A DNA stretch of 6,402 bases from Synechococcales cyanobacterium 340R_concoct_173_sub. GTDB taxonomy: Bacteria; Cyanobacteriota; Cyanobacteriia; Leptolyngbyales; Leptolyngbyaceae. The notes below the pieces were generated by a model that had not been told where the DNA came from, made no database searches, and saw only the letters and a list, made by a program, of their open reading frames with translations. The stretch is from positions 1-6,402 of the forward strand of contig JANXNM010000685.1 of assembly GCA_025354065.1 (NCBI GenBank), written 5' to 3'. A program made the translations under genes and the position numbers. Positions 1 through 6,402 of this stretch are shown here, one piece after another (the first letter of the stretch is position 1; every line of letters starts with the position of its first letter).

Positions 1-1
1 T

Positions 2-1000
2 TCCGACCTGCCGCCAGAAAACAAGAATTCCCAGAATATCAGCACCTTTGATCCCAAACCTGAGTATCTGAAGTTTTTGTACAGCATCATTGATGTCGAT
101 CGGATCCGCAGCGCAAAACTAAAAGTAAAATTTGATGCGCTGTATTCCACTTCTCGTGGATATTTGGACGAAGTTTTGGCCCATTGTGGTTGCGAGACTG
201 AATCCTTTCATACGCACCGAGATGTGTTGTTTGGTGGCGGAATGCCCGAGCCAAAACCCGAACAATTGGTTGAACTGATTGCAGCAGTCAAAGCGGATCA
301 TGCAGACATGGGTCTCGCGACAGACGGAGATGCCGATCGGTTTGGGGTGATTGATGAATTGGGCAATTACCTAACGCCTAATACCATTTTGCTCCTGCTG
401 GCTCGTCATCTGTTGAAAAACAAAGGCAAAAAAGGTGCGATCGTTCGGACCGTAGCGACAACCCATCTGCTGGATAATCTAGCAGCAAAGTACGACTTAG
501 AACTGATTGAAACAGCGGTTGGCTTCAAATACGTCGGGCAACAAATGCGGGAAACCACCGTATTGATTGGCGGCGAAGAATCCGGTGGATTAAGTATCAT
601 TGGTCATATTCCTGAAAAAGATGGAATTTTGGCAGATATGTTAATTGCTGAACTGGTGGCCTACGAGGGCAAACCTCTGAGTCAGCTTGTTTCGGAAGCG
701 ATCGCCGATGCTAATGGTCCGCTTTATAACACCCGTCTGGATATGCACCTGACCACTGCCCACAAGGAAGCAGTCTTAACGGCTATTCCTAGCAATCCTC
801 CGACGGAAATTGCGGGTATCGGCGTGAAGGAACTGGGGCGTAAAGATGGCATCAAACTTTACTTAGCGGATGGAAGCTGGGTGCTATTGAGACCATCAGG
901 CACCGAACCGTTGATTCGGGTTTACATTGAAACCACGACCCCTGAAAAGCTGACCCAGATTTCTAAGTTTATGGAATCGCTGATTGATAACCTGAAATAA
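2..1000 (+). CDS. Phosphoglucomutase/phosphomannomutase family protein, 5'-truncated by window edge
   Basis: This is the C-terminal 332 residues of an alpha-D-phosphohexomutase, a cytoplasmic enzyme that moves phosphate between C1 and C6 of glucose or mannose phosphates. The frame is open from base 2, before the first possible start (TTG at 77), and residues before that codon fit the protein, so the gene begins outside the window. Visible motifs are the Mg-binding loop DGDADRFG (323-346, fragment residue 108), the sugar-specificity loop GGEESGG (569-589, residue 190) and the phosphate-binding loop RPSGTEP in domain 4 (890-910, residue 297). Domain 1 with the catalytic phosphoserine lies upstream and cannot be checked. 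Family members are about 450-550 residues, so roughly one third is missing. Glucose versus mannose preference, and hence a gene symbol, cannot be decided from motifs alone. The gene ends in TAA and is followed by the palindromic element at 1045-1139. Confidence 0.95.
   Translation, partial: SDLPPENKNSQNISTFDPKPEYLKFLYSIIDVDRIRSAKLKVKFDALYSTSRGYLDEVLAHCGCETESFHTHRDVLFGGGMPEPKPEQLVELIAAVKADHADMGLATDGDADRFGVIDELGNYLTPNTILLLLARHLLKNKGKKGAIVRTVATTHLLDNLAAKYDLELIETAVGFKYVGQQMRETTVLIGGEESGGLSIIGHIPEKDGILADMLIAELVAYEGKPLSQLVSEAIADANGPLYNTRLDMHLTTAHKEAVLTAIPSNPPTEIAGIGVKELGRKDGIKLYLADGSWVLLRPSGTEPLIRVYIETTTPEKLTQISKFMESLIDNLK
698..705. repeat. HIP1 octamer GCGATCGC
   Basis: A perfect HIP1 palindrome within the phosphohexomutase gene. 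HIP1 is a highly iterated sequence typical of many cyanobacterial genomes. Confidence 0.85.
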
Positions 1001-1044
1001 ATCGTTGTCAGTCAGATCAGTTTGCCATTTCGTTGGTATCAAAA

Positions 1045-1139
1045 GACTCGATCCCCCTAAATCCCCCTTAATAGCGGGGACTAAGAATAAGAGTCAGATT
1101 CTGGTTCCCCCTTACTAAGGGGGCTAGGGGGATCGGGTC
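1045..1139. repeat. 95 bp imperfect palindromic intergenic element (MITE-like / small dispersed repeat)
   Basis: The left arm (1045-1080) and right arm (1105-1139) are inverted copies sharing CGATCCCCCT and CCCCCTTA blocks, separated by a short bulge and a few mismatches. The centre continues the symmetry with AGAAT (1084-1088) opposite ATTCT (1098-1102), leaving a 9-base loop, so almost the whole element can fold into one hairpin. The right arm also holds a local palindrome, CCCCCTTA-C-TAAGGGGG (1107-1123), which competes with the long fold. The left arm has a 10-base near-direct repeat (1051-1060 and 1061-1070, 9 of 10 identical). Similar C-run/G-run palindromes are common between genes in cyanobacteria. 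No transposase and no convincing target-site duplication are visible. It may act as a transcription terminator or processing site between the mutase and lapA, but it has no trailing T-tract. Confidence 0.8.
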
Positions 1140-1165
1140 AATCCTCGACCTTTCAAACCCCCTCT

Positions 1166-1170
1166 GAGGG
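1166..1170 (+). promoter_or_regulatory. Ribosome binding site of the LapA-domain gene
   Basis: GAGGG lies five bases before the ATG at 1176 and supports that start. It is also the 3' half of a small inverted repeat: CCCT (1160-1163) can pair with AGGG (1167-1170) around a three-base loop, which could partly mask the site. The stem is short, so a regulatory role is speculative. Confidence 0.55.
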
Positions 1171-1175
1171 ATAGC

Positions 1176-1439
1176 ATGAAAACAATACTTCATTTAATAA
1201 CCACTACAACCGCCGCCGTTTTAGCTCTATTTTGTGCCGTTTTAGCCTATCAAAATGCAACGCCCGTACAGCTTAGCTTTTTCCTCGCTAAGTCTATTGA
1301 ACTCCCGTTAGGCTTTGTTTTGGTCAGTGCAGTTGCGATCGGTCTCCTGATCGTCCCCATCCTGATTCCATTGCTTCGGCAACTTGTTAAACCGCAGCAG
1401 ACCAATCAGCCTCGACAGAGACCCAAGACCAAGGCGTAA
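1176..1439 (+). CDS. LapA/DUF1049-family small inner-membrane protein
   Basis: An 87-residue protein with two hydrophobic helices (about residues 7-25 and 43-67) and a basic, Pro/Gln-rich tail (from about 68) predicted to be cytoplasmic. The segment between the helices, QNATPVQLSFFLAKSIELPL, matches the family pattern of Q-N, a short beta-like stretch ending in F-L, then a second helix starting with P-L-G. In proteobacteria LapA (YciS) works with LapB in controlling lipopolysaccharide synthesis. In cyanobacteria the domain occurs in small proteins of unknown role, so only membrane location is safe to infer. The start is supported by GAGGG at 1166-1170. Its stop is six bases before the ATG of the CHASE2 kinase, so the two genes are probably co-transcribed and translationally coupled. 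Confidence 0.85.
   Translation: MKTILHLITTTTAAVLALFCAVLAYQNATPVQLSFFLAKSIELPLGFVLVSAVAIGLLIVPILIPLLRQLVKPQQTNQPRQRPKTKA
1431..1434 (+). promoter_or_regulatory. Weak ribosome binding site for the CHASE2 kinase, inside the lapA 3' end
   Basis: AAGG sits eleven bases before the ATG at 1446 and lies in the last codons of the LapA-domain gene. The site is weak and somewhat far away, so initiation may depend on ribosomes finishing the upstream gene. Confidence 0.35.
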
Positions 1440-1445
1440 TTCATC

Positions 1446-3887
1446 ATGTCCGATCGCCCCGCCCCTGACGACGAGACCCTTTTAATCACCGAGCAAGAGC
1501 GTAGCATCGCACCATTAAGTCATCAATCCCCAAGCGGTTCTTCTGGGTCGATCGGTTTTTTTGCCACTATCAAAGACACTGTTAAAGAATGGTTTTGGGG
1601 CTGGACCTTGCCACCATTGGGATTTGCAATAGTAGCGGCGATAGTCACAGCTTGGAATCCGTTGATTCTGCAAAGCACCGATCGGGATGCCCAGAGCCTA
1701 TTGCAGCGGGCAAAAGTGATTCAGTTTCCTACGCCTGCGCCTGAAAATATGGTGATTGTGGCGATCGATGACGATAGTTTAAATCAACTAAAGCAAACCC
1801 CACCGCTTAAACGTCGGCTTTATGCGCAGGTAATAGAGCGGTTAATGGCGGCGGGTGCGAAGGTTGTGGCGGTTGATATTGTATTTGATCTGCCCAGCCC
1901 CGATAGTGTTGCGATTGATAATTTGGCCCCGGATAATTTAGAGTGCGGCAGCATTAATCAAAATAATCTTTCAGACGACGATCGGCTCCTGCAACAGACT
2001 ATTAATAAATACCGCGATCGCCTCGTTCTCGCTGCCCAATACGACATTATCAATACCGCCAATTGGCAACAAACCCAGCTCACGCTACCCTATTGTCCGT
2101 TTCAGTCCGCCACGATCGGCACCATCAACTTCCCGACCGAAGCCGATCAACGGATCCACAAATTTGGCAATCATTTAAACCTACCGAATTTACAAACTAC
2201 CGATGACTCGCTAACCTTTGCTGATGCTTTACTAAAGAAAGCGGGCCTGCTTAATAAGGTGAACCCTAATCCACAGGATATTCCCTTTCTCGGATTGCCC
2301 AATCAGGCGTTTGAGAGCCAGACCATTCCAATGTGGCATATTTTGTCGGACGATAACTGGAACAGCGATCGGTTAAAAAAAGGGGCTTATTTTAAAGACA
2401 AACTCATTTTAATTGGATCGACGGCCACTATTCAGGACGACATTTTATCAACCTCCGTCGGTCGAATGTTTGGTATCGAACTTCACGCCACGGCTACCGT
2501 TGGTCGGTTACAGAATCAAGATCTGCGATCGGTCTTAAGCTTGCCTTGGCAGAATGGGGTTCTGGTATTTTTCATTGTTTTATTGCCCTTATTATTACTC
2601 AGCCGTGAACAAGGCGTTCGTCGTCCGCTGTGGATGGTTCCCCTATGGCTAAGCGTAACGATCGGCCTGTGGTTATGCATTGGCTATGGCAGCTTGGTGA
2701 TAGTGAGATGGCACTTACCAATAGTGGTGCCCAGCCTCAGCCTTAGCCTTGCGGGATTGCTACATCCATTGGTCCGGTTGGACACCGACAGGCGGACTCA
2801 ACGGCAATTACGCAGCACCCTCAAGCGCTATGGTGCTTCCCCACTCGTCCAAAAAATTATTGAACAGCAAGAAGATCCTAGCTTGCGAAATATTCTTCAA
2901 GAACGTCACCAGGAGTTGCAGGGTAAACAACTGGGCGGACGGTATGAAATTACCAAAATTCTTGGATCCGGTGGATTTGGTGAAACCTATACTGCGCGCG
3001 ATATTCAGCTTCCCGGCCAACCCGTCTGCGTGGTGAAACATTTGCGGCCCCGCAGTGATAGCGTGAACCATTTGGCTCTAGCGCGTCGGTTATTTGAACG
3101 CGAGGCATTGACCTTACAAGAACTGGGACGACACGATCGGATTCCGCAGCTTTTGGCTTTTTTTGAAGAAGAACAAGAGTTTTATTTAATTCAACAATTC
3201 ATTCCCGGAATGCCTCTAAGCCAAACCATTACCTTAGGTCGCCAGTTGCCCGAGGCCACAGTGATTACCATTTTGCTAGAACTGCTAAGCATCTTAAACT
3301 TTGTCCATCATCACCAAGTAATTCACCGCGACATCAAACCCAGCAACATCATCCAACGATCGAACGACCAACGCCTCGTGCTGATCGATTTCGGAGCGGT
3401 CAAAGCCCTCGAAAGACTCCCCAATCCTAATGAACCTTCCGACCTCACCGTCGGCATCGGCACTCAAGGCTACATGGCCCCCGAACAACAACTGGGTAAT
3501 CCCAGGCCCAGCAGCGATCTCTACGGAGTTGGGATTCTCGCCATGCAAGCATTAACGGGACTGCCCGTCCGCCAACTTTTGCCCGATCCCGATACCAATA
3601 CGATCGCCTGGGAAGCCTACGCCACCGTCAGTCGTCCCCTAGCTGCTATTGTCAATCGTCTCACCGCCCACAACTATAAACAGCGCTACCAAACTGCTAC
3701 GGAGGCATTAACCGCGCTTCAAAATCTTATGCCTGACAGTGCTTTGTTGCCTCGCCTATTGGATTGCAATCTAGACAATACCCAGGATCTTGATGTATCG
3801 ACCCAGATCTGGAACCCAGATAGTCAAGCCGCAGATTCGCTTCCACCCACTGAACAACCGCCTACCGATTGGATTTATGAGGAATGA
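1446..3887 (+). CDS. CHASE2-domain membrane Ser/Thr protein kinase (Hanks type)
   Basis: An 813-residue receptor-like kinase. A cytoplasmic N-terminus (1-51) leads to TM1 (about 53-73), an extracytoplasmic CHASE2 sensor domain (about 80-365; landmarks VIVAIDDDSL at 103, AGAKVVAVDIVFD at 136, FKDKLILIGSTA at 316, and the terminal G-I-E-L-H-A), three closely spaced helices (about 368-387, 395-418, 424-444) and a cytoplasmic kinase domain (about 500-765). All kinase landmarks are present: Gly-rich loop GSGGFG (507-512), Lys531, helix-C Glu553, HRDIKPSN with Asp629, Lys631 and Asn634, DFG (648-650), APE (678-680) and Asp691. It should therefore be active on Ser/Thr. The CHASE2 ligand is unknown in general. 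A 48-residue tail rich in Asp, Pro and Gln contains TQIW (786-789). It follows the LapA-domain gene by six bases. CHASE2 can also precede cyclases or histidine kinases, but the kinase motifs here are unambiguous. Confidence 0.95.
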   Translation: MSDRPAPDDETLLITEQERSIAPLSHQSPSGSSGSIGFFATIKDTVKEWFWGWTLPPLGFAIVAAIVTAWNPLILQSTDRDAQSLLQRAKVIQFPTPAPENMVIVAIDDDSLNQLKQTPPLKRRLYAQVIERLMAAGAKVVAVDIVFDLPSPDSVAIDNLAPDNLECGSINQNNLSDDDRLLQQTINKYRDRLVLAAQYDIINTANWQQTQLTLPYCPFQSATIGTINFPTEADQRIHKFGNHLNLPNLQTTDDSLTFADALLKKAGLLNKVNPNPQDIPFLGLPNQAFESQTIPMWHILSDDNWNSDRLKKGAYFKDKLILIGSTATIQDDILSTSVGRMFGIELHATATVGRLQNQDLRSVLSLPWQNGVLVFFIVLLPLLLLSREQGVRRPLWMVPLWLSVTIGLWLCIGYGSLVIVRWHLPIVVPSLSLSLAGLLHPLVRLDTDRRTQRQLRSTLKRYGASPLVQKIIEQQEDPSLRNILQERHQELQGKQLGGRYEITKILGSGGFGETYTARDIQLPGQPVCVVKHLRPRSDSVNHLALARRLFEREALTLQELGRHDRIPQLLAFFEEEQEFYLIQQFIPGMPLSQTITLGRQLPEATVITILLELLSILNFVHHHQVIHRDIKPSNIIQRSNDQRLVLIDFGAVKALERLPNPNEPSDLTVGIGTQGYMAPEQQLGNPRPSSDLYGVGILAMQALTGLPVRQLLPDPDTNTIAWEAYATVSRPLAAIVNRLTAHNYKQRYQTATEALTALQNLMPDSALLPRLLDCNLDNTQDLDVSTQIWNPDSQAADSLPPTEQPPTDWIYEE
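2014..2021. repeat. HIP1 octamer GCGATCGC
   Basis: A perfect HIP1 palindrome within the CHASE2-coding part of the kinase gene. Confidence 0.85.
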
Positions 3888-3953
3888 TAATTTAACAAGA
3901 TTGTCAAGTAAGTTCTATGAGGCAGGTTGGTTAGACTCTCAATTCAGCACCCA
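3888..3953. other. Convergent intergenic gap without a recognisable terminator
   Basis: 66 bp separate the kinase stop (TGA, 3885-3887, + strand) from the stop of the RarA fusion (complement of 3954-3956, - strand). I find no GC-rich hairpin followed by a T-run on either strand, so the two convergent transcripts may overlap. Confidence 0.6.
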
Positions 3954-6134
3954 TCATTTGATTGCGATAATGTAGGCGATCGTCCCTTCAACTGTCACAG
4001 TTTGTTTCAACAGACGAGTTAAAAATAATTGTCGAATTATCTCAATTTCAGTTTGATCTAAATATTCGCAGAGTTGCTGAACATAGGTTGAATTTGGCCC
4101 AAACCATCTATTGTACAACGCCTCTGAAATATACAGTTCTGTTCTAGAGATTACCTGTTCGATCGTGATTGTAAATCCGGCATCTACAAACGCTTGACTC
4201 AGTTTACCCAGATCTAAATATTGCACTCCATTCGCTTGGTAATGGGATTCTTCAGCATTGGAGAGCCGATCGTACAAATCAGCACTAATAGAACTACGAT
4301 CGAGAAATGAATACAATCGTTGGGCCGCTTGGGGAATGGTTTCTGCCAAAATCCAGCGACCAGAAGACTCTAAAAATGGAGCAAGTAATTGAATTGAATT
4401 CTCAGAGAAATTCCGAAAGACATTACGGCCAAGAATACAATTAAATTTTAATTCTGGAGACAATTGGGGGATTAAATCTTCAATACCATTGAACGCAGTT
4501 AGCACGATCGGTTGCATCAGTTGCGGTAATGTAAGTGCCTGTTCTTGAAGCATCTCAACCGTTTGAGCCTTATCACAGCAAGCATAAACTCCCCCTTCTG
4601 GAACCTGGCGGATCGCTTCCCAGGTCAGCAATCCAGTCCCTGCATTCAAATCCAACACCACATGATGACGTTGTAATTTAGCTTTATCAAAGATCCGATC
4701 GCGCACCGCACCCAAATTCGTACCTGTTCGACTGAGCGTTCTTTGCAGCCATTGCTCGGTTTGACGATCGATCGGACCTGTTGAGAGTTGCTCTGGACTG
4801 ACTTCTGTGATCGCCGCCCATTGAGCCTCGCGTTGCCTCGTTACTGTAGTTGCAATCTTAAGTTCATAGCCTTGATCCGAGGGTTGATAAAACACTTGCC
4901 CCTGAAGTGCGGTTGGTAAATACTGCTGTGCCACCCAATGATCTCGGTAGGCATGGGGATACAAATAACCCTTGCCATGGCCAAAGCCCTCTTGATCTCG
5001 GCTATTGTCTCGCAATGGATTAGGTACCTCGGCCTCTTGTTCTTTTTCAACCACGGCCAATGCATTAAAAAAGCCCATCACACTATTGGATTTCGCACAG
5101 GTTGCCAAATACAACGCCGCTTGGGCCAAGGGATAGCGACCTTCAGGCATTCCCACCCGATCGAATGCCATCGCACAACTATTAACCACGACGATCGCCT
5201 GTGGCTCTGCCATTCCTACATCTTCCCCAGCAAAAATAACCATTCTTCTAAATATAAACCTTGGATCTTCCCCGGCATATACCATTCGTGCGAGCCAATA
5301 CATTGCCGCATCCGGATCACTACCGCGCAAGCTTTTAATAAATGCGCTAATAATATCAAAATGAGCATCGCCTTCTTTATCGTAAAGTACGGCCCGCTGT
5401 TGAATGGATTCTTCTGCGATCGCCAAAGTAATCCAAATTATTCCCGCATCATTGCGCACGGTCGTCGAAACCGACAACTCTAAAGCATTCAACAGTGTTC
5501 TGGCGTCACCATTAGCAATATTTACCAAATGATCAAGTGCATCACCATCAATTGCGACTCGCCGATCGCCATAGCCCCGACCAGAATCATTCAATGCCTG
5601 ATGGGCAATTTGCTTTAAATCCTCAGCTTGCAATGGTTTAAGTTGAAACAGACGCGATCGGCTGACTAATGCCTTATTCACTTCAAAATAAGGATTCTCG
5701 GTCGTTGCTCCAATCAAAACCACCGTGCCATTTTCCACCCAAGGCAATAGTGCATCCTGTTGCGATTTATTAAACCGATGAACTTCATCGATAAATAGAA
5801 TTGTTTTTTGTTGATAGAGTCCCCGCTTTTCTTGGGCCACCGAAATTGCATCCCGAATGGCCTGTACCCCAGACAGCACCGCATTAATGGCAATAAAATG
5901 AGCTTCCGTAGTATTTGCAATAATTCGCGCCAGTGTTGTTTTTCCTGTTCCCGGTGGCCCATAAAACAATAACGACGACAATTGATCCGCTTGAATCGCA
6001 CGGCGCAATAACCGTCCTTCACCCACAATAGCGCCCTGTCCAACAAATTCATCCAACGTTCGAGGTCTCATCCGAGCGGCTAAAGGAGCCTCTGCATCAA
6101 TCAAGAGTTCACGTTGATGATCAAATAAATCCAT
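3954..6134 (-). CDS. rarA: RarA/MgsA-type AAA+ ATPase fused to a C-terminal class I methyltransferase-like domain
   Basis: A 726-residue fusion. Residues 1 to about 425 are a complete RarA (MgsA/WRNIP1 family), a clamp-loader-like ATPase acting at stalled replication forks. Motifs: Walker A GPPGTGKT (59-66), Walker B ILFIDE (112-117), sensor 1 ATTENP (143-148), SRSR with candidate arginine finger (158-161), sensor 2 GDAR (209-212), then the tetramerisation region ending near YLPTALQGQVFYQPSDQGYE. From about 455 to the end follows a Rossmann methyltransferase-like domain: motif I VLDLNAGTG (493-501), an acidic residue after strand 2 (Asp521), FNCILGRNV (564-572) in the motif IV position and a final strand GTIAYIIAIK. 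I recall this fusion as a recognised cyanobacterial protein whose second domain is unassigned. ATG at 6134 was chosen because MDLFDHQ fits the usual family start; an in-frame GTG directly before it (6137) would add one residue. It lies 45 bp after the signal peptidase gene, same strand. Confidence 0.93.
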   Translation of the reverse strand: MDLFDHQRELLIDAEAPLAARMRPRTLDEFVGQGAIVGEGRLLRRAIQADQLSSLLFYGPPGTGKTTLARIIANTTEAHFIAINAVLSGVQAIRDAISVAQEKRGLYQQKTILFIDEVHRFNKSQQDALLPWVENGTVVLIGATTENPYFEVNKALVSRSRLFQLKPLQAEDLKQIAHQALNDSGRGYGDRRVAIDGDALDHLVNIANGDARTLLNALELSVSTTVRNDAGIIWITLAIAEESIQQRAVLYDKEGDAHFDIISAFIKSLRGSDPDAAMYWLARMVYAGEDPRFIFRRMVIFAGEDVGMAEPQAIVVVNSCAMAFDRVGMPEGRYPLAQAALYLATCAKSNSVMGFFNALAVVEKEQEAEVPNPLRDNSRDQEGFGHGKGYLYPHAYRDHWVAQQYLPTALQGQVFYQPSDQGYELKIATTVTRQREAQWAAITEVSPEQLSTGPIDRQTEQWLQRTLSRTGTNLGAVRDRIFDKAKLQRHHVVLDLNAGTGLLTWEAIRQVPEGGVYACCDKAQTVEMLQEQALTLPQLMQPIVLTAFNGIEDLIPQLSPELKFNCILGRNVFRNFSENSIQLLAPFLESSGRWILAETIPQAAQRLYSFLDRSSISADLYDRLSNAEESHYQANGVQYLDLGKLSQAFVDAGFTITIEQVISRTELYISEALYNRWFGPNSTYVQQLCEYLDQTEIEIIRQLFLTRLLKQTVTVEGTIAYIIAIK
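5416..5423. repeat. HIP1 octamer GCGATCGC
   Basis: A perfect HIP1 palindrome within the RarA-coding part of the fusion gene. Confidence 0.85.
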
Positions 6135-6179
6135 CACAAAAATTCTTTTAGAACTGTACGTTTTTTAACATTAGTAAAC
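6135..6179 (-). other. Short A/T-rich gap between the signal peptidase gene and rarA
   Basis: This 45 bp spacer is A/T-rich on the rarA coding strand, with a small AT-only inverted repeat (AAAAATTCTTTT, 6138-6149) next to the rarA start. There is no strong Shine-Dalgarno sequence and no GC-rich terminator, so read-through from the signal peptidase gene is plausible. No promoter could be called with confidence. Confidence 0.45.
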
Positions 6180-6402
6180 CTACAAGCCACCCATTCGATC
6201 GATCGGGAAAAACCGTACGACCGCACGACCAATAATGTTGCTCTTCGGCAGAAACCCCCATACATGAGAATCAGAACTATTATTTCGGTTGTCCCCCATG
6301 GCGAAATAATTTCCCGGCGGCACTTCAAAGCTATCGGGGTTGTTTGGTGCAAGACTCTGGCAAAAACTGGAATCCTTGGATGACATGCCAGGACAGTCAT
6401 AG
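6180..6402 (-). CDS. lepB: Type I signal peptidase, C-terminal fragment (5' end outside window)
   Basis: The last 74 residues of a leader peptidase, the membrane enzyme that cleaves signal peptides from exported proteins on the outer face of the cytoplasmic or thylakoid membrane. The diagnostic stretch is [19 protein letters not shown] followed by HVWGF (down to about 6252), which is conserved box E, then the usual C-terminus [16 protein letters not shown] and TAG. The frame stays open to the window edge through residues before the Met at 6386, so that Met is internal and not the start. The catalytic Ser and Lys (boxes B and D) lie upstream and cannot be checked. Cyanobacteria often carry two lepB paralogues, and this fragment does not say which one it is. 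Confidence 0.93.
   Translation of the reverse strand, partial: YDCPGMSSKDSSFCQSLAPNNPDSFEVPPGNYFAMGDNRNNSSDSHVWGFLPKSNIIGRAVVRFFPIDRMGGL

Noticed and set aside
1001..1044. Promoter for the lapA-kinase unit (TTGCCA at 1022-1027 as a -35 box)
   Set aside because: No acceptable -10 box lies at the right distance, and the candidate would be followed by the large palindrome.
1045..1139. CRISPR-like or tandem repeat array in the C-rich region
   Set aside because: The repetition is one inverted repeat with a short internal direct repeat; there are no regular spacers.
1035..1150. Target-site duplication flanking the palindromic element
   Set aside because: The bases outside the two arms do not give a convincing direct repeat, so insertion by transposition cannot be shown.
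2749..3071. Open frames on both strands inside the kinase gene
   Set aside because: They overlap the conserved kinase N-lobe coding sequence and show no independent motifs.
3790..3975. 61-codon + strand frame spanning the kinase end and the convergent gap
   Set aside because: It overlaps the kinase tail in another frame, and its sequence resembles no known family.
4938..5483. 181-codon open frame on the + strand opposite the RarA gene
   Set aside because: It is wholly antisense to the conserved AAA+ coding region, rich in His, Cys and Ile in no recognisable pattern, and lacks family motifs.
6134..6400. 88-codon - strand frame overlapping the signal peptidase fragment
   Set aside because: It is an alternative frame of the signal peptidase gene, whose own frame carries the conserved [10 protein letters not shown] motif.

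Overview
The window looks like cyanobacterial chromosome. The palindrome CGATCG, the core of the HIP1 repeat (GCGATCGC), occurs about 30 times by eye, where about 1.6 would be expected by chance, and at least three sites are perfect HIP1 octamers. The gene families agree: a CHASE2-Ser/Thr kinase, a RarA AAA+ ATPase fused to a methyltransferase-like domain, and an alpha-D-phosphohexomutase. The exact genus cannot be read from the sequence.

Layout on the + strand: the 3' two-thirds of a phosphoglucomutase/phosphomannomutase gene (2-1000) is followed by a 175 bp gap that is mostly one long imperfect palindrome (1045-1139). Then come a small LapA/DUF1049 membrane protein (1176-1439) and, 6 bp later, a large membrane receptor kinase (1446-3887). 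The last two almost certainly form one transcription unit. On the - strand, read right to left: the 3' end of a type I signal peptidase gene (6180-6402) is followed 45 bp later by the RarA-methyltransferase fusion (3954-6134). Its stop faces that of the kinase across 66 bp with no obvious terminator.

The phosphohexomutase belongs to sugar-phosphate metabolism and the signal peptidase to protein export. The LapA/CHASE2-kinase pair is an envelope-sensing signalling unit: an extracytoplasmic CHASE2 domain, four membrane segments and an apparently active Hanks-type kinase. The RarA fusion joins a replication-fork ATPase to a Rossmann domain that keeps plausible SAM-binding motifs. The most interesting points are this fusion, whose second domain has no assigned role that I know of, the two-gene LapA/kinase unit, and the palindromic element. 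No CRISPR array, tRNA, rRNA or insertion-sequence transposase is visible. I see no clearly new multi-gene system; most of the window is well-ordered core cyanobacterial gene content.
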